Assembly: GCF_964204645.1 (NCBI RefSeq)
Contig: NC_134025.1
Span: forward strand, 1,741,001 to 1,805,000
Direction of reading: 5' to 3'
Source: Tubulanus polymorphus
Lineage: Eukaryota; Nemertea; Palaeonemertea; Tubulaniformes; Tubulanidae
Length of the DNA: 64,000 nt
Positions 25,301-36,199 of this stretch are shown here, piece by piece. Made by a program: the position numbers and the translations under genes. Numbering within the stretch: the stretch's first letter is position 1; the number at the start of each line of letters is the position of its first letter. The notes below the pieces were generated by a model. The model was not told the DNA's origin and ran no database searches. It worked only from the letters and a program-made list of their open reading frames with translations.

Positions 25301-27150
25301 AATACTAGACATTGTATAAAATTCTCCATTCACATAGGTACATTCTTTCAATGAACCGACTAATAATTCAAACACATACATCAAATACTTACTATTCCAA
25401 TCACTAGGTAATGAACCTTCAAATATAGACCCTGATTCACACGCTTCAACGTAGAGAACCATCTGAAAAAGACGTTAATCTACATATCATTACTGAAATT
25501 ACTGAGAGTTCAACAAACAGAGAAGTTAAGTCGATGCTAACCTTATTAAACTGTTTATTTTCATACATCTCTTCTAAAGCCATGAGGAGATCAGCTTTAT
25601 GTAACTATAACCGAACGAATTAAACAACTTATATTAAACCCGATATTAAAAACATCATTCCAAAATGATTTATAATACGAAACATCAAATAAATACCATT
25701 TCATGGGGAAATCCGAGAATTCCAGGAGCTCCGTGATCCACAAAGTTTACGAATACATTGTCTTCAGGACCACTAAAAAATATCATTCTTTTATTAATGG
25801 AAAGCTCTTCGAAATGGAAAGTTCTTGTTTAATTGAAATAGTTGGTCACAAACCTGGCAATAACTTTCCCACTTCCGATGCCTTCCATAGCATGGCTTTT
25901 ACCTCGGAGAATATCGAGAAAATTTTGTGGAGTGACATCCTAAAAAAATATCGATAATCAAAATGATGAATGATAATTAAAAACTGAAATGAACTACTTA
26001 TAGTGAAACCAGTGCCAGGGGCCGATCCAAGCTATATTCCACTGGATTCTATTATTTAGTCAGAAAAATGTGATTAACATATCATTTACTAGAAGTACCA
26101 AATCTAACAGGTCCAGAATGCCTTTAAATACAAGAAAATTGAGTCATTTCGTTGGGGACGAACCCCAAACCCCCTTTAATGAGCTCCGTCGCCGGCATAT
26201 CATTGAGCAATAATTCTTCGGAATTCACCACCTGGATCCGCCCCTGAGAGCATTTTATAATCTATGACTGACCCTTCTTGTATAATCCTTAGGAACCCCA
26301 TGATAAACATCAAAACCGTGGGGATGGTTTATGATAATTCCTGGTGTTGGATTTCTGAAAGTGAAAATAAATAAAACATTTTTATCGGCTGCATTATTTT
26401 CAATGAATTGAATATTTGTTTGTATGAACTTACAGCGTGTTTTCTGCTATATCATCATACATCATAACGACGATATTTTCATCTTTGAATCCATTCGTTT
26501 TCAGAATTTGGTAAGCGTGACAAACATCAGCCTGAAATGTATATCATTAAGGTATCTTTCTACTGGTTGTAACTACTCTAGTGCGTCTGTGGTTTAGCGT
26601 CATAATGGGACATTTTCACAAATCCATCCATTTTAAAAGCTTACAACCACAATTAGTGTGCTTTACTATTTCAATACCAAGTGGAAACTAAATTTTGCAA
26701 TAATATTGGTTTTTAAGAGGGTCATGCTTGAATAGAACTCTGATCATTAGTCTGAATACGAGACGTCGTTACACTACAGTCCCCTACAACTTGTTTGGGG
26801 AACAACGGCTAGATACTAAAATTTTAGACTAATAGATCAGTTAGCAGTGACAACCCCTTTTGATTTGAGTTGAGACGTAGTGTTTGTAGTGTTATTTGTA
26901 AGGCCTAACTGCACTGCAGTTGCAATCAATTACTTTTAGTATTAATTTGCCTTGATTTAATCAATTTGCCTTCGATAATTACCTGATGACGGTAGTTGTA
27001 CCATCCACTCGATCCGGCCACTATTAACGCCCAGTTCGTTCCTGTAGCTGTATCTGATTTATGTTTCTTCAGAATTTCCTCGAAAGGACTACACGAAGAA
27101 AAAACGACGAGACACAGCAGCAATAACAAACACGATTTGACAGCAGCCAT
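22370..27150 (-). CDS. LGMN: legumain (asparaginyl endopeptidase, peptidase family C13)
   Basis: Thirteen coding exons per transcript: 26983-27150, 26434-26531, 26273-26354, 25854-25939, 25697-25772, 25542-25604, 25393-25462, then either 25186-25304 or 24579-24697, then 23890-23979, 23709-23804, 23238-23354, 22983-23147 and 22370-22477. All junctions keep phase, giving 445 residues against 433 in human. The protein opens with a hydrophobic signal peptide ([16 protein letters not shown]). SGWYNYRHQ, the catalytic His158 in NFVDHGAPG and the nucleophile Cys199 in EACESGS are all present. The C-terminal prodomain follows, with its conserved cysteines ([20 protein letters not shown]). Legumain is an endolysosomal protease that cleaves after Asn and is activated by acid autoprocessing. 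Mobile-element remnants occupy two introns. The gene is divergent from the USP16/45-like gene. Confidence 0.96.
23409..23661. mobile_element. MITE-like element in a legumain intron
   Basis: About 253 bp with inverted ends CAGGGTCTGATCTAAG and CTTAGATCGGAACCCTG, inserted in a TA-rich run. A diverged copy in the opposite orientation lies at 33771-33994. CAGGG...CCCTG ends suggest a hAT-like non-autonomous DNA transposon, but I could not settle the target-site length. Confidence 0.7.
24099..24527. mobile_element. MITE-like 'TTCAAGGA' repeat in a legumain intron
   Basis: About 430 bp, dense in TTCAAGGA/TCCTTGAA words. The ends are imperfect inverted repeats (AAGGTTCCTACAATTCC and, reversed, CAGGGTCCCTACAACTCC). 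TATTA is found directly on both sides, a possible target duplication. Partial relatives ending in TGTAGGAACCCTGATA lie near 52.57-52.70 kb and 57.56-57.63 kb. The element sits between legumain exons 8b and 9. Confidence 0.6.
24579..24697 (-). CDS. LGMN: legumain alternative exon 8b
   Basis: A 119-base exon with an acceptor in phase 1 and a donor in phase 0, just like exon 8a, encoding [26 protein letters not shown] and the ending WLHDSTT. It lies 488 bases downstream of 8a in transcript order. Neither copy has a stop or a broken splice site. Because 119 is not a multiple of three, joining both copies would shift the frame, so a functional mRNA can carry only one. Confidence 0.92.
25186..25304 (-). 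CDS. LGMN: legumain alternative exon 8a
   Basis: A 119-base exon, entered in phase 1 and left in phase 0, encoding residues 215-254. It contains [17 protein letters not shown] and KTFLGDVYS and ends WMEDSDK. It is homologous to exon 8b, with the same length and same phases, and differs from it at 10 of 39 residues. The KWMEDSD ending is closer to vertebrate legumain (NWMEDSD). Confidence 0.93.
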
Positions 27151-28459
27151 TTTGAAAGTGTACGAAACACATGACTGTCATGTGGCTTTATTTGTTTTTC
27201 AATGTATTACTACGCCGAGCAACCATTCATCAAAAGGATGTTCACAAACGCTTTATCTACTAATTTGCTAAATAAATTCATTTACGATGTATATGAAATA
27301 GAGGATAACGTTAGCTTGAGGAATAAAAAGGGACATTTCGGAAACACGGCATGTTGCTATTCTATCTCGAGCGTATTCATATTAGTTATTTGGTGATCAA
27401 TGTCACATGCGTCACATGCGCAGGTCAGGTGCGACTGACGTTCAAGGTTGGCTAGGCCGCGTTAGGGCCGGGTAGATCACTCATTACATGTTTAGATCGT
27501 TTGTCGTTAACGATTACATTAGTTTGCAACGCTATACTAGGATCAGGAGGTGCGCACCTACTTGGCAAAATGTGACAAACAAAGAAAACCGATGTTAACA
27601 CTAAATTAAACATTGAATTAAAATAAAACATTTAATGCGGATCGGAGTAGCCCGTTCCAAATTCCATGGATTGAATTGAATCATAGAAATCCCGTAAAAA
27701 TGACGTCACTAGAAAAACCCTCGAACAGGAAGATGGCGGATGATTAGTTCGCTTAACCACACCGTTACAAACGTTGAAAATCCTCGTCAAATCAATTAAA
27801 TTAGAAGGTGATTATTTGATAAGTTTGTTAAGATTAATTCTTAGAACTTAGAAATATTTCTGGTGATTGATAAACCCCAACAACACGGGGAGAGGGGGCA
27901 AGGAGAGACCAGCAAAAGCGGATGTGCCGAGCGAGACAGAGACAGAGTCAGAGTGGTGGATGGATCGGATGGATGGACTGGTCGTGACTGTTTTTAAGTC
28001 TCAGTCTGAGGCACCACCAATCAGGTGCCTGAATCGTACAAGCACTGCACAGCATATCACTGCTCAGCCCACATTACTCTCACTTACTCAGTGAGTGGGC
28101 ATGACTGTCACTGTCACTGTCTGTCAGTGGTGTCACTGACTTGTCAGTATCTTATGGAGACGATTCATTTGACTTGTACAATTACATAAAAAATAACCTG
28201 CTGAATACCAGACAATGAAGTACAGTTTCAAATGCTAGCCATGATTAAACCTACTCTGAATACCAGTCGTTGTTGTTACCGGTTCCCTACAACCGCTGTT
28301 TGTGGAACGACAGCTAGGTACTAGACTAGATGAAACCAGGTTCAGAGGGTAGCCAGAGGGTAACTGGGTAATACTAGTATCTGCTCAATACCTGGAAGAT
28401 AGGAATTAAATCGAATAATTATTTGAATTTTTCAGTCGTAATTGCAGCAGTTGATATAA
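27151..28459. other. intergenic region between divergent legumain and USP16/45-like genes
   Basis: A 1.3-kb shared upstream region. It should hold both promoters and 5'UTRs, but I see no certain core element. A block at 26.78-26.84 kb (CCCTACAAC...GGCTAGATACTA) resembles one near 28.27-28.33 kb, which looks like a diverged dispersed repeat. Confidence 0.5.
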
Positions 28460-31400
28460 ATGAGAGTTCCTGAATCGAAAAACTTTTCATCGGACAGTAT
28501 GGGTAAAAAACGGCACAAACTGAATAAGAAAGATCTGGAAAGATCGCGTTGTGATTCGTCAGATGATAGCGTTAATAATACAGGTTCGTTTTCAATCATT
28601 GAGGATCCTCAGTACCCACAGCTCACCCGCTAGATGGCGTGTCCATCAATAGGATCACTATCATAATTTAACCTAGTTCATTTTTCTATTAACTTTCATC
28701 TAGATTTTTAGCTTCCCACAAAAAATTTGGGAATTAATTTCTCGCACTGATCTTTTCATTCATCGAATTTGAGAAAGTATCGATATAGAATTTAATTGAA
28801 TTTCAGAAGAAAATACTCACTAGAGACACCTGGTGGATCCTCGCTTGCCAGAGTCGAATGTAGAATCGTTGTATTTCACGGTTTTTCTTTTTTCGTAATT
28901 TCGATGATTTAATTCTAGGAAAGAAAACTGTCGGTGCCGCTTCGAACGAGAAAGACGAGAAATGTCGCAAGGAAATGATTATGAATTTACCGAGCGTAAA
29001 AGGATTGACGAATCTCGGAAACACGTGTTTTTTCAACGCGGTTTTACAAGTTTTATGTCAAACAGAAGAATTGGAGAATATTCTATCGACTCAGTGCAAG
29101 AAAGGTGCCGTATTACATCTACCGGCCACGAGAGGTAAAGAGGAAAATGATGATGATAGACTCAGCGATGAGGAGGATCGAGTGGATGATGATGTTGATG
29201 ATGATGATGATGAAGAGGACAGCGATGATACAGAATTATATTCAAATCTGGTAATATTTCAATAATTTTTATTCCCTGGTATTAAAGGGGTAAAAAATTG
29301 GTCAGTTCTCTCCAAAAAAAAACTAGAAAATCGAATTTTCTTCGATAGATATTACTTGAAAATCATTTGTTTTGTTGTTTTTTTTTTCAGTTACCAATCA
29401 CGCTAACATTACCAGAAGGTGGCGCTATGGCGCAAGCACTCGCATCTGTTCTCAACGATATGAAAACGACTAGAAACGGTTCAATAAGTCCCAGTACATT
29501 ATTCCGTCAAGTTTGTAAGAAGTGAGTATCGAATTAAATCCTATCGGTTGCGCTTTCAAAAAGTCGTAACGGTAAAAATGTTTCGATTTGTCTGTTTTTA
29601 GAACGCCACAATTCAAGGGCGCTCAACAGCAGGATAGTCATGAATTATTGCGTCATCTTCTCGATGGAATGAAAGTCGAAGAAATCAGGGTAAGTTTTTA
29701 TTCGAACGAACGAAAAGATTTGCTGCATATTTGATTTGTTGACGTTTTAACGGTAAATAATAATTGATATTTTCTGTAGAGATCGCAAGCGTCCATATTG
29801 AAACATTTCAATTTACCTCAGAATGTGAATCCTAAAAATGTGCCCGAAGATGTGAAACAGAAATTGAAAGGTATTTTTTCTATCAAATTGTCCGGTTATG
29901 AATTAGCCACGTGTATATTTATAGTACATACATTTAAGGTGTTAAATAAGCTTTGCTGATGTAGTTTATTGATTGAGTTATATTGATTTTTAGCGTCTGG
30001 TCGTCTAGCAAAGAGTAATACATTCGTTGATAAGTTGTTTGGCGGTTACCTCATTAGTACAGTAGTCTGTGAAGAATGTAATATCGTAAGTAGTTTATAT
30101 CCATCGCAAATAACTTTGATTATAACAAAAGTTTTACCTATTCGTTTCTGTTGCCCGTTGAAGCCGGTTCCAATGAATGCTTTAAGCCTTGTCGATGTTA
30201 AGTCATGTAAATTGGCCCAAAAAACTCATAGAATGAAAACAGTCATTCGGAGGCTATAAACTCTAAAATGATGATTTATACCGATTTATCCTTTAGGCAT
30301 CTCATGTATTCGAGCCATTTCTCGATCTGTCGTTACCAATTAGTGAAGAAAAGGTAACAATTACGAATATTTTCCCGAACTGATAAACGTACAATCATCT
30401 CTATCGTTTATAACGTGTATTCAATTCTCTATTTTAAGCCGTCGCGTTCTCTACCAATTCATAAAAAAGACACAAGCGGAGGTGGCAGCGTTGAACAGAG
30501 TATAATCAGCTCATCGGTGAAAGATGATATCAGCGATAAATACACAGCACCGATCAGTAAACATAAAGAGAAAATGGCTCGCAAAAACGCGAAAAAAGAG
30601 GTCAGTTGATGACCCAGTTCTACAGTTCATTTTCACTTAACGTAGTTAAAAGAGGAGGCGCTAATAATTCCGGTTGAACCTGAGACAGATAGATTCCATA
30701 AATAGAAATCGGGAAGATACTGCACTCTTTAGGATTGTTCTCTACCAATTCGGGAATTCTCTTCTGGCGAGAATTCATTCAACCTAATTGCGCTCTATTC
30801 TGGAATTGCGTAATCTGAAACTATAAACTTGATAGAAGTGACCAGTAGAGAAAACTGCAGTCCTCGTTTATGATTCGTTCAAATTTTGATTAATGTTCAA
30901 AGATCTTACGGTAATTTATCGTTTATTTTTTATTCAAGGCTAAACTAGCGCGGAGAAAGGCACGACAAAAATCTGTATCATTGACTGAAAAAGTCGACGA
31001 GGCTGATGATAAAGAGGAGGCAGATGATAAAGAGGAAATTAATGATAAAGAGGAAGCTGAAAATAGCGATGATAAAAACATTGAAGATGATGAACAATCT
31101 GAATCAGGTAAATTATTATAAAGCACTAAATTCAACATCCCAACTACGCAATTAATGGAACTACAGTAACAACAAACTTCATCGAAGTTGTTTTAGCAAG
31201 ATTCTGCTGTTTATGTTGTCAACCCTGGATTATCCAGTACCGTCAGTTTTACGCCCAAATTTGGAATTCTGATTACAAAGAAAGTATGAGGGAACTTTAG
31301 ATTCTCTGATGTGTAAGATTTTAGAATGAAATGTTGTTTTGTTTTAGATGATGGAGAACATGAACAGACTGGTTTCGCCGATGTTGAAGATAACACGGAG

Positions 31401-33479
31401 AGTGACACGTCTCGCAGGTTCAGCCTTACAGGAGAATGTCTCGTGAAACCGAGTTCATTGATAGCTGTCGATGAAACTGATAACGACAACCAACTACAAA
31501 CCGTGGAAAAGAAGACGGACGATGAAAATGAAAGAAAATCATCGAATTCAAACGAGAAACCGTTGATTAATGGAACGTTGGAAGAAACAATTGATGGTGA
31601 AATACAAGCAGAATCTAATCACTCACAAACTACTGGGGCTGGTCTGTGTGAAAAACTCTCACACCTCTATTTGGATGAACCGAAGGATACGAGTAAAGAA
31701 ATCATTTGTAACGGAGATGTTTTAGTAGAAAGCACGGATGATTCTATAAACACATCGCAGCAGCAGCAGCAACAGGCTGGTCTTAACGATAATAATTCAT
31801 CAAATTGTATCGAACGCGATGATGATGAGGAAGACGAAGAGGTGAACTATAAACTGTGTAACTCGACAAATGACGCCGCTCCAACCGACGACAAAAATGA
31901 AAATAATCAGCAGCAGCAGCAGCAGCAGCAGAAGAAACCGAATTCACGACAAGAAGCGATTAAACAGTCGATGTCGACACTAGCTCCTCGTAGTCAGTCT
32001 ATAGGTAGTGAATGTTCAATTGAGTCGTGTTTACGTCAGTTCACGTCACCCGAATTACTCACCGGCAATAATAAATTCGGCTGCGAACTATGCACTAAAC
32101 AGAAATATCCGGATAAAAATCAAAAAGGTAAGCGATATAGTTTATACAGAAACGAAATTAGAAGCAATTACGGGTTCGAGTTCGGTCTTTGTGGACCGTG
32201 AATATATGTCGGACAATATTTATAATGCAGAGTGCCACGAAAATATTTAGACTCAATTCTGGATGTTAGAATGTCGATAGCCCCTGCACTATTTAAACGT
32301 ATTCCCGTCTGGCAGTTGACTATAGAGTTGTTTATCACTAGTGATATCTTTTTCAATTTACACAGCTGCTGCTTACTGTCCTTACACACTAGAAATCGTA
32401 ATATTTCCAGTTATTGTTCTCATTCAATACGACGATAACATGCCACGTTTTCTGATCTGAAATATTTTCTGATTTCAGGATATCACACGGTTTATACAAA
32501 CGCCTCCAAACAGATATTATTGTATAGTTTACCTCCTGTTTTAACGCTTCATTTGAAACGATTTCAACAAGTCGGTTATTCACTACGAAAAGTCAATCGA
32601 CATGTCAACTTTCCACTAGTTATGGACATTGCGGCGTATTGCTCTTCTATGGCTCAGGTAATTATTCAGATCGGACAAGATGGCCACATACCTGGAAATC
32701 AGGGGATATTTTTCTTTTTAAAGAGTCGGGGAATAGTCAATGGAATTAGGTTAAAAAGCTTAAGCTTCAAGGAAGTCAGGGAAATTTGTTGAGATTGCTA
32801 GATCGCGCGTAGCGTCAATCAGTTATCGTCTTACATATCTTACATATTTGACCGTATTACTTGATTGGATTCTTAGCAGGTAAAACATGTATCAGGGAAA
32901 AAGCAAGTCAAAAAGTGACAACCCCGAGTTGCTTCTTGCGGGACCAATGACTTTCTCTGAGGGAAGCCAATTCAGGGGCAGTCGGGAGTATGGATGGGTT
33001 AGGGTTAGCAATCAGAGTCCGAGGGGGGCAATAATCCGATAATTCGATGCTTCCAGGACAAGCCAATTCCAGGGCAATAGATAATCAGTAGCAATCAGCT
33101 GCTAAATGTTTGAAAAATCTCCATTGAATTTTGATTTAAATTTCAGGGAGTTCAAGATACGAAGGTGCTGTACGGATTATACGGAATAGTAGAACACAGC
33201 GGACGACTTTCCGGCGGCCATTATACCGCGTACGTCAGAGTACGACCGAAATCAGAGAGATCGAAACAATATTTACAAAGAACTTTACGCATGAAATTAA
33301 CATTACCCGCGAGGAAATTCGATTTGAAGAACTCTAGTCAAACGGATGATTGTAAAATTAAAAACATTGTGCAAACAGGACGGTGGTTCCATATAAGTGA
33401 CACGTGTGTACGTGAAGTATCTGAATCGACCGTATTGAAATGTCAGGCTTATTTACTCTTCTATGAACGTATCTTGTAA
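28460..33479 (+). CDS. USP16: ubiquitin carboxyl-terminal hydrolase, USP16/USP45 type, without ZnF-UBP
   Basis: Twelve coding exons: 28460-28583, 28919-29250, 29391-29521, 29602-29689, 29780-29870, 29994-30085, 30297-30353, 30439-30600, 30939-31107, 31348-32127, 32479-32657 and 33147-33479, all in phase, giving 845 residues. The Cys box [16 protein letters not shown] holds nucleophile Cys78. [15 protein letters not shown] follows, then the zinc-ribbon pairs CEEC and [23 protein letters not shown], and the His box [13 protein letters not shown] with His760. The C-terminus YLLFYERIL matches USP16. These enzymes remove ubiquitin, USP16 notably from histone H2A. A 260-residue exon of acidic, Gln-rich sequence forms the family's variable insert. 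The N-terminal zinc finger (ZnF-UBP) is absent: exon 1 joins the catalytic domain directly. The family start MGKKR is at the second ATG, 28499, an alternative start. Confidence 0.94.
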
Positions 33480-33526
33480 CTTGTAGTAGATTTTAATGGT
33501 TCTGGATTATATTTCTATATGAATGG

Positions 33527-33532
33527 AATAAA
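33527..33532 (+). terminator. USP16: USP16/45-like polyadenylation signal
   Basis: AATAAA about 48 bases after the stop codon. Confidence 0.75.
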
Positions 33533-33770
33533 TATATCTATCTCTGTGATACAAATGATCTTTGTTAAATCTATTGGATTTAGTGTCATGGAGTACACAT
33601 CAATTCGACAGTCTAGTTGGAGCTTTTTAAAGTTGTTGGGACCGTGATCATTATGCAGACTAAGTACAAATTTTCTTATTGGCAACAATATGTCTATGTC
33701 CGTCTACTCTGATACTATTTGTAACTCGCCTCCGACTCATCCGCCATGTGAACATCTATGTTACACTACA

Positions 33771-33994
33771 CAGAGTCCGATCTAAGCACTTGTCCGATTG
33801 CCCGGGACAAGTATATTATCATAAGGGCAAGTAGGTTATCATTATCACTTGCCCTCCGGGCTTGTGCAATTTTATGCCTCAAAGCTTTTTGCCAATCGAT
33901 ACAACAGTTGGACTGCTTGCGTAGGGCAAGTAGATTTTTGAGAGGCCAAGTTAAATTTCAGATAAGTGGCTCTTATTCTTTAGATCGGACCCTG
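33771..33994. mobile_element. MITE-like element, copy of the 23409-23661 family
   Basis: About 224 bp related in inverted orientation to 23409-23661. Both share CTTGTCCGATTGCCCGGG-type sequence, repeated CTTGCCC words and ends that read CAGAGTCCGATCTAAG and GATCGGACCCTG. CTACA occurs directly on both sides. It lies 290 bases after the USP16/45-like stop. Confidence 0.7.
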
Positions 33995-34256
33995 CTACAG
34001 GCACTAATAGCTCTTGTCAGAGTAGTTGAAAAATACAGTCATGCCCGATATACCGGCCACATCGGTGCAGAACGATTTCGGTGGTATATCGGGTGTGTTT
34101 TACTATATATTTGTATAGAGATGTACACTGAAAAAACCTTGGGGTGGCGGTAAATAGGAGGGACTTCAGTGCGAGGACTTCTGTATGTCATTGAAGAGAA
34201 TTATTGATTTGGAGAAGTCTGAGCAGGATTCATCTATAGTCGTCACAAAATAATCA

Positions 34257-34413
34257 GGGATCATTCATTTATTACGTACGCATTAGGGGAGGGGGAGGGG
34301 TCAGTGCAATTGCATACTGTAATACTTAATGTATATGAAAAAATGGCCGATTTTGCCTACAGAGGGGGTTGAAAAATTCAAATTTTATGCGTACGTAATA
34401 AATGAATGATCCC
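34257..34413. mobile_element. MITE with ~27-bp perfect terminal inverted repeats
   Basis: A 157-bp element. It begins GGGATCATTCATTTATTACG, and its last 27 bases are the exact reverse complement of its first 27. A second copy lies at 42951-43109. The core (GTGCAATTG...CCGATTTTG) has no coding potential. Confidence 0.9.
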
Positions 34414-36199
34414 TCAGCTTGCATTATAATGGTTTTACACATGCCTCGTACAGCCACTGCTCGGCTCACCTTAGATAATAATGAAATTGATCCCAATTAA
34501 CATCATTCAGTACTTCATTTGTCGGTCGGTCCCCGCCTAACCACCCATTGATTTTAATACAACTCGCATTTCCCGTTCAATAACGTGAACTTGCGCACAG
34601 CACATGTACTAATGGAGGAGTCTGATGAAATAGTCGGTAACTTTTATAAAATAGAGCGGTGAAATGAAGCATTAGCAGAATAGATGCCTATGCTTATTTA
34701 AAGGACAATCCTCGTGACAAAGAACTATTTAACAACACGGAAGACATCGATCTAATCTACTATGTTTACGTAATATGAATGTTCTTTACAACAAAATAAT
34801 TTGTCCAAACTGCTGCAGACGTAACAGTTCACAGTTAATCCTTCAACAACAGTGAGCCGATAATAATACAGTATTATACACAGAAACACTATCAACAAGT
34901 ACCTTTAAAAGGTTAATTCTTCATACAAAATTCCAATTATTACAACTACATGTATTCAAAGCGACAATTTATCAGACAGAACCTTCAGACGTCGTAAAAA
35001 TTGTCATGAATATGCCCAAAGTTGACCGACTACCGGACTGGATTGAATGGGTATACCTTACAGTAACCACACTTTTAATTCTAACTCAGTTAAGTAGTTA
35101 CATCAATGAAGTTGTTTCTATTTTCAATTCCAATTCAATTTACTAAGTTAAAAGCAACATTAGGATTAGTCTCAACGTAACGATTCTAGCTATGATGACC
35201 TAACTGAGTTCGATTGTTATGACTCAAAAGTTGTGCGAGTTAAGACTCAAGGGGGTAACTGTCATTTGAGAAAAACATGACATATGAAATGTTGTCTAAG
35301 CCGGGACGGTGATATTTCTTACAGTAATAACAAGAGACAATTCTGTTTCAATTTAGCAAAATTCAATATCATATATATTGATACTTCACATTTGCTCGTG
35401 TTACAGGTGGATGGGCGCCACACTAAACGATAAGACATATTCTATAATACAGTATGAATAGTATGACATACAATACTCATTATATCACATGTCACTTAAT
35501 AATGCAGGTATTAATCTACACTGCCTGGACACTTTAACTCCATTCAGACTATTCAATTGATGATCATCTAGACTTAACATGTTTTCAGGGCCTCAATCCA
35601 GAGACTTAGACTGTAAGCGTCCAGCCTTCACATCACTGATGGTGCATGTCCAACCCGCAGATTGATAACTGCATTAAAGCAATCTACACCTTTATAGTGA
35701 AAACCAGTTCTTTAAACATGCTCAAGTGTTACTTCTGTGAAAAAAAACATTCATGACATCAGTGAGGCCATTGCCCTTGCTAAAACATTAAGCTCTATGC
35801 AAATAAAAGGCGTCAAAACAACAGTGTCAATAAACTTTCACCCGTCATGAACAACCCATGATTTGCTGAAACAGGTGATTTTCAAAAATATCAATGAATA
35901 CAACTTCGAATCCATAAAATCAATGCAGTATTAAACTCAAACCATTTGATACTCAATATCACAATTCAACGACCATTATTTCAATAATTCAGCAGTTGAA
36001 TGGAAATACAGGATTCGGAACCCAGTTCTGTCCTCGGCCGTTTAGTTTGACTTAATTTGAATTACCCGGGAAAGATGAGTTCATTATTCAATATCTTAAC
36101 CCGGAATCAGATTTTAACCAGAAAACTTTGGACCGGGTTCTGAGTGAGTGCAGGTACATTTGTGATGAATTTCTACTAGAAAATAGAATAGACTATTTT
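34414..36199. other. intergenic, nothing recognised
   Basis: AT-rich sequence between the convergent USP16/45-like and FOXO genes. No exon or repeat could be supported. Confidence 0.5.

Noticed and set aside
27735-27749. ATGGCGGATGATTAG, a start-like context upstream of the USP16/45-like gene.
   Set aside because: It stops after four codons. It could be a small upstream ORF, but the transcript is unknown.
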